In this document: positions 60,554-64,000 of the stretch, piece by piece | Numbering within the stretch: the first letter of the stretch is position 1 | Layout of the letters: each line of letters opens with the position of its first letter | Origin: Margaritispora aquatica | Lineage: Eukaryota; Ascomycota; Leotiomycetes; Helotiales; Discinellaceae | DNA length: 64,000 nucleotides | NCBI GenBank assembly: GCA_007644065.1 | Contig: VJWN01000001.1 | Span: forward strand, 2,556,340-2,620,339 | Reading direction: 5' to 3' | Notes under the pieces: model-generated | Told to the model about the DNA's origin: nothing | What the model saw: the letters and a program-made list of their open reading frames with translations, nothing else | The model's database searches: none | Position numbers and translations under genes: made by a program

Positions 60554-62028
60554 ATGGCTTCTCCCCCAAGCCCCGATCATTTCATTGTATGTAGCTTCCT
60601 TCTCTCACGGCAAGAGTCGAGCACGAAAGAAGATGTGAACCATCAGGTAGATACGTATACTAATAGCTCGAGTAGGATCCAGTTCTACGAGCGCTCTCTG
60701 GTGTAAGCTTTTACTTCATCAGAGACTTCTATCTATGCTTCTCGGCCGCGAATGCATCAACATACTGATCTAATATAGCCCACTTATACTTCTAGAGCTG
60801 CTGCTGCTCCGATCCCAGCTCCTGCTGCCGCACTAGTCCCCCCTGCTGCTCCGATCCCTGTAAGTCTCTTTCTTCCAAATTTCTTTGAAGGCGATATATT
60901 TAGCAGAATAGAGGTTAACTGAGCGTCCTGTGCCATCGCTTGTCTGTTTCCCTACGTGGTTGTTGCCTTGTCAAAGCTAATTATTAGCGGCAGGTCACAC
61001 TGCACCAAACTACTCCTGCCACTGGCAACATTTTCGTAAGCTCATCTAAGTTTCTCTACTCTATACAGTTTTTCGGACGAAACAAAGAGGTTTAATCGGA
61101 TGTTAATAGAAAGAGCTAATTTCTAAGCAAGAATGCGGTCATCCAAGGTGTACTAGTAAGTCATCCTCGCTTAATTCAGGACAATAGGCACATACGTCCT
61201 AGCGACCTGAGCAGGCATAAAACTTGTACATGTTACTAATCCATGTGTAGCAAGTACAGCAATTTTTGGTAGTAATTTAGTATTCATTCAAGATATTAAT
61301 GTATACTAACACATCTTTAGGCTGGAAATATCATGGGTGTTGGCCTGGTCGGTGCAGGTATCTTCATCGTAAGTCCCCATAAGTCCCCATCCAGCCATGT
61401 CGTAGACATTCGACCTTGACTAAATGATTCGCAGGTCGGTCATGTTTTTGATGCCGAGACAATTGCTGTTCGTGCATTCGCCGGATATGTTGTCACAGTC
61501 TTGAACAACTTACCACTCCTGAGGGAGTTTACGTTTAACCTTCACGGTCTTCGCCAGTACACTACGTGGGATCTGAATTCTGTTCGGGCATCCGTACGCA
61601 TCTCGATGGCTGGATACCTGGTGGGGACCCAGATGGCTCCTGACGCTCGTTGTGACCAATGTACAGAAGGATGGGGCATCTTTGCGCATTGCGTGGTCGT
61701 CCGGGGGGTTCCTGGGAGCGAGTGGTGGAGAGGGGGATGCGTCAATTGTGGGTGGGGTGGCCATCCTCAAGACTGTTCGTTTGCTCGTAAGTCTTCAGAT
61801 ATATATACTATAACTTGGCACATGCAAGCAGCACTAACATGTCGGATAGATGGTGTTGGAAGTAGTGGCAGCGGTGGTGGCAAGGGCAGCGGTGGTGGAG
61901 ACGACAAGAAGAAGGGTGGGGGAAGTGGTCCTCGTGGTGGCCCTAGGAGTGGTCGGAAGAATAGTGGTGGCCGCAAGAGAGGTGTTGGTCCTCAGGGACC
62001 GAGTTGGGCGGGTATCACTGCCTCATAA
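60554..62028 (+). CDS. DUF3716-type Cys-motif protein built from eight small exons
   Basis: Exons 60554-60586, 60647-60702, 60796-60859, 60994-61035, 61133-61156, 61321-61368, 61435-61786 and 61850-62028 give 265 residues. A Pro/Ala-rich N-terminus precedes a Gly-rich hydrophobic stretch (about residues 68-93; NIMGVGLVGAGIFIVGHVF), perhaps a membrane segment. A Cys module follows, C-x2-C-x9-C-x15-C-x2-C-x8-C (RCDQCTEGWGIFAHC ... GGCVNCGWGGHPQDCSF), matching the fungal DUF3716 pattern. The tail is Gly/Lys/Arg-rich (GSGGGKGSGGGDDKKKGGG) and could bind nucleic acid. Exon 2 to 3 could alternatively join 60700 to 60779. The last intron (63 bp) is in frame and stop-free, so retention gives a longer product. 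Function unknown. Confidence 0.7.
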
Positions 62029-63045
62029 AGGCATACGGATAGCTATTCGGGTGTTTTCCTCTTTCTCCTTTTGAAATGAGATGGAATGGAATGAAAAAGT
62101 CCACCTGGTGACATAGTCTTCTCATGTTCAAGTCTACAGGTCTTACCGAGCAGTTGTGACCTGCACGTAATAAAAGCAGACTAAAAGTTCATCTGTGTAT
62201 GTTAATAGATTATTGGATTCTCTCATAAAGGCTTTCTCAAAAGATTAAATTGTTTATCAAGCTTTTTCGTAATTGGGGGCATGTTTGCCAGTTTGTAAGC
62301 GAGCCCATTCATTTCTTCAATGTCTTCTACCCTAAGTGACCACGTTATTGTTGCTAAAAAAATAAAAAAAAAAAAAACTCCTGTCGTACATACCTATCCT
62401 AAGTCATTAGATTAAACTCCACTAGCAGACATAGGACTTGAAGAAGTGTTGAGTTTGGAATTTTCCCACTAAGTAAGGTAGTAGTTGTTTGGATATTACG
62501 TGCCAAAACGTTGGTACATGTGCTGGAGGGGCTGTTGAAGGCTTATATTTGTGCAGTGTTCCAAGCATTAGTAACGTCATCAATATATCACGTCTTGTGT
62601 TGAATGAGTTATTTACTAGTGTATTGGTGTGGTACCATGCTGTTCCATATGACATCACCGAGAACTGGAAAACAAACGTTTAATATAACGAAGTCGAGGC
62701 CAAGTTCTTGACACTGCTTCAGAAGCATAACACAAGCAAGAAGATTTCTCGAGATGAACTTGAATGCCATTAGGTACTAATCATACATTGTCAATCTTTC
62801 AACACAATCTCAAGTTTTGTTCACTCCCACGCTTATGAAATGAAGAATGGCAATAGAAGAACGCTCTCTGTCTTATGTTGCCTACCTGACCTCTTTACCA
62901 ATCTTGTTCCCTCACTGTTTCTCTTTTGAGCAAAATGCAATACCCTATCGTAAGTCTATAGAAAGGAGGCCCAGTAATACAATACACAAGGAATCAAACC
63001 AAAGAACCCCTCACACCAACCTCAGCTCCAAATCTAATAGTCAAA
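62029..63045. other. Intergenic, convergent 3' ends
   Basis: 1 kb between two convergent genes, with an A-rich run near 62356-62378. Nothing else seen. Confidence 0.6.
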
Positions 63046-64000
63046 TCAAAGCATAACAAACACACCCCCAACTAAAACCATCACACCGGCCAAGACCACA
63101 CTTCTACCCAGTCCCTCGCCACCGCTGGTTTCCACTGGTCCCTTCTTTGGATCCGCATTTGCACCTGTGGCTTTAGGGTTCGCGCTGTCCGCGCTCTTGC
63201 TCGTTGCTTTGCTATCGGCGGTGGCAGCGGTCTTATTCGCTTCGTCTGGTTTCTTAGGATCAGATTTCTGGTCTGGAGACGAAGGTGGATTGGCCGGCGT
63301 AGATGGATTGGTGGGCGTAGGTTTAGATGAGGGACTAGTAGGAGCCGAGGCCATGCCAGAGTTGCCTGGCTTCTTCTCGTCATTCTTACCAGGCGATGTT
63401 GAGTCCTTGTGCTCATCTGAGGAGCCGGGTTTGGATGGAGAACCTGGGTTTTGAGTATCTGAGGAGCCGGGTTTGGATGGAGAACCTGGACTTTGTGTCT
63501 CTGGAGAGGCGGGTTTGGACGGGGAGTTCGGACCTTGAGTGCCAGGCTTGGAGGACTCGCCAGATTTACCTTGTTCGTCTTTGTGTCCTCCATCATTGGT
63601 ATGTTGATCGCCTCCCTTGTTTTTGCCGTTTTCGTCTTTATGTTCATCATCTCCATCCTCACCAGGCCATCCAGTACTATGCTCATCATTCCACTCGTAC
63701 TCGCCCTTCTTCCCACCATCATGCACCTCGCCACTCTTGCCCCCGCCGTTTCCACCACCATTATTTCCACCACTCTTGCCCCCGCCGTTTCCACCACCGT
63801 TATTTCCACCACCATTTCCACCGTTATTTCCACCACCGTTATTTCCACCGTTATTTCCACCGCCATTGCTTCCACCGCGATTGCCACCACCTGTCTGCTT
63901 CGCTATCGGGCACGTGATAGTCATGGTAGGCTTATTCTTACAAGGGTCACAAACCGTGACAGTAGTCGTGAATCCAGGCGGTATTTCGTGAGTCTTATAC
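63046..64000 (-). CDS. GPI-anchored, repeat-rich cell-surface protein, 5' part beyond the right edge
   Basis: The frame is open from the right edge to the stop at 63046 (about 317 residues). The upstream end reads HEIPPGFTTTVTVCDPCKNK and TITCPIAK, a module common in fungal wall proteins. Then comes a Gly/Asn minisatellite region, an acidic His/Asp-rich segment, Pro/Ser repeats of 14 residues (SKPGSSDTQNPGSP-type) and a Ser/Thr/Pro/Ala-rich stalk. The end, EGLGRSVVLAGVMVLVGGVFVML after SGG, fits a GPI-attachment signal with a small-residue omega site. It is probably linked to the plasma membrane or wall glucan. N-terminus and signal peptide lie outside. Confidence 0.85.
   Translation of the reverse strand, partial: YKTHEIPPGFTTTVTVCDPCKNKPTMTITCPIAKQTGGGNRGGSNGGGNNGGNNGGGNNGGNGGGNNGGGNGGGKSGGNNGGGNGGGKSGEVHDGGKKGEYEWNDEHSTGWPGEDGDDEHKDENGKNKGGDQHTNDGGHKDEQGKSGESSKPGTQGPNSPSKPASPETQSPGSPSKPGSSDTQNPGSPSKPGSSDEHKDSTSPGKNDEKKPGNSGMASAPTSPSSKPTPTNPSTPANPPSSPDQKSDPKKPDEANKTAATADSKATSKSADSANPKATGANADPKKGPVETSGGEGLGRSVVLAGVMVLVGGVFVML
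63419..63489. repeat. 42-bp in-frame duplication in the GPI protein
   Basis: A 29-bp identical core occurs at 63419-63447 and 63461-63489, period 42 bp (14 codons), with a third more diverged unit following. It encodes Pro/Ser stalk repeats. Confidence 0.8.
63731..63890. repeat. Minisatellite coding for Gly/Asn-rich repeats
   Basis: Imperfect 12-15 bp units (TTTCCACCACCGTTA-like on the plus strand) encode GGNNGGG and GGGNGGGKSGG runs on the minus strand. Unit length is a multiple of three, so copy changes would keep the frame. Confidence 0.8.

Overview
The window is nuclear DNA from a filamentous ascomycete (Pezizomycotina). Genes are split by many short introns of about 45-130 bp with GT-AG (sometimes GC-AG) borders and fungal CTRAY-like branch points. 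The gene content is fungal: GH115 and GH79 glucuronidases, a Zn2Cys6 cluster, CBM18, DUF3716, Ste24, Ram2 and a GPI wall protein. The mix (DUF3716, DUF7918-like and unknown serine-rich proteins) suggests Leotiomycetes; this is inference, and a BLAST of any housekeeping protein would settle it. I could support no tRNA, rRNA, CRISPR array or intact transposon. All exon joins were made by eye from splice signals and reading phase.

Layout. 1-5.3 kb: a divergent pair of secreted carbohydrate-active enzymes (GH79, cut by the left edge, and GH115) sharing a 747-bp promoter with an exceptional G-tract. 5.6-14 kb: a zinc-motif protein of unknown function, a 1007-residue protein joining an Hsp70-like ATPase to a C-terminal Zn2Cys6 cluster (the most unusual gene here), and an MFS exporter. 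16 kb: a small secreted protein with a reading-frame break.

17.6-36.7 kb is a housekeeping block: mitochondrial ribosomal protein bL34m, an RPA14/Ker1-like Pol I subunit, the CAAX protease Ste24, mitochondrial Met-tRNA synthetase, an Mtr2-like mRNA export factor, a DUF7918-like disordered protein, an 87-aa HeH/Ish1-like small protein with a 13-nt exon, ribosomal protein eL38, mevalonate kinase (ERG12) and the farnesyl/geranylgeranyl transferase alpha subunit (RAM2). ERG12 makes isoprenoid precursors, RAM2 attaches isoprenoids to CAAX proteins and Ste24 trims them, so three steps of one pathway lie within 16 kb and two of them are neighbours. 37-44 kb holds two unknown proteins with N-terminal hydrophobic segments, a tentative acidic mini-gene and a SAM-dependent methyltransferase.

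44-64 kb is sparse. Gaps of 2-5 kb separate mostly secreted, membrane or accessory genes: a Cys/Trp-rich secreted protein, a single-pass membrane protein, a four-CBM18 chitin-binding protein, a DUF3716 protein with eight exons and a repeat-rich GPI-anchored protein cut by the right edge.
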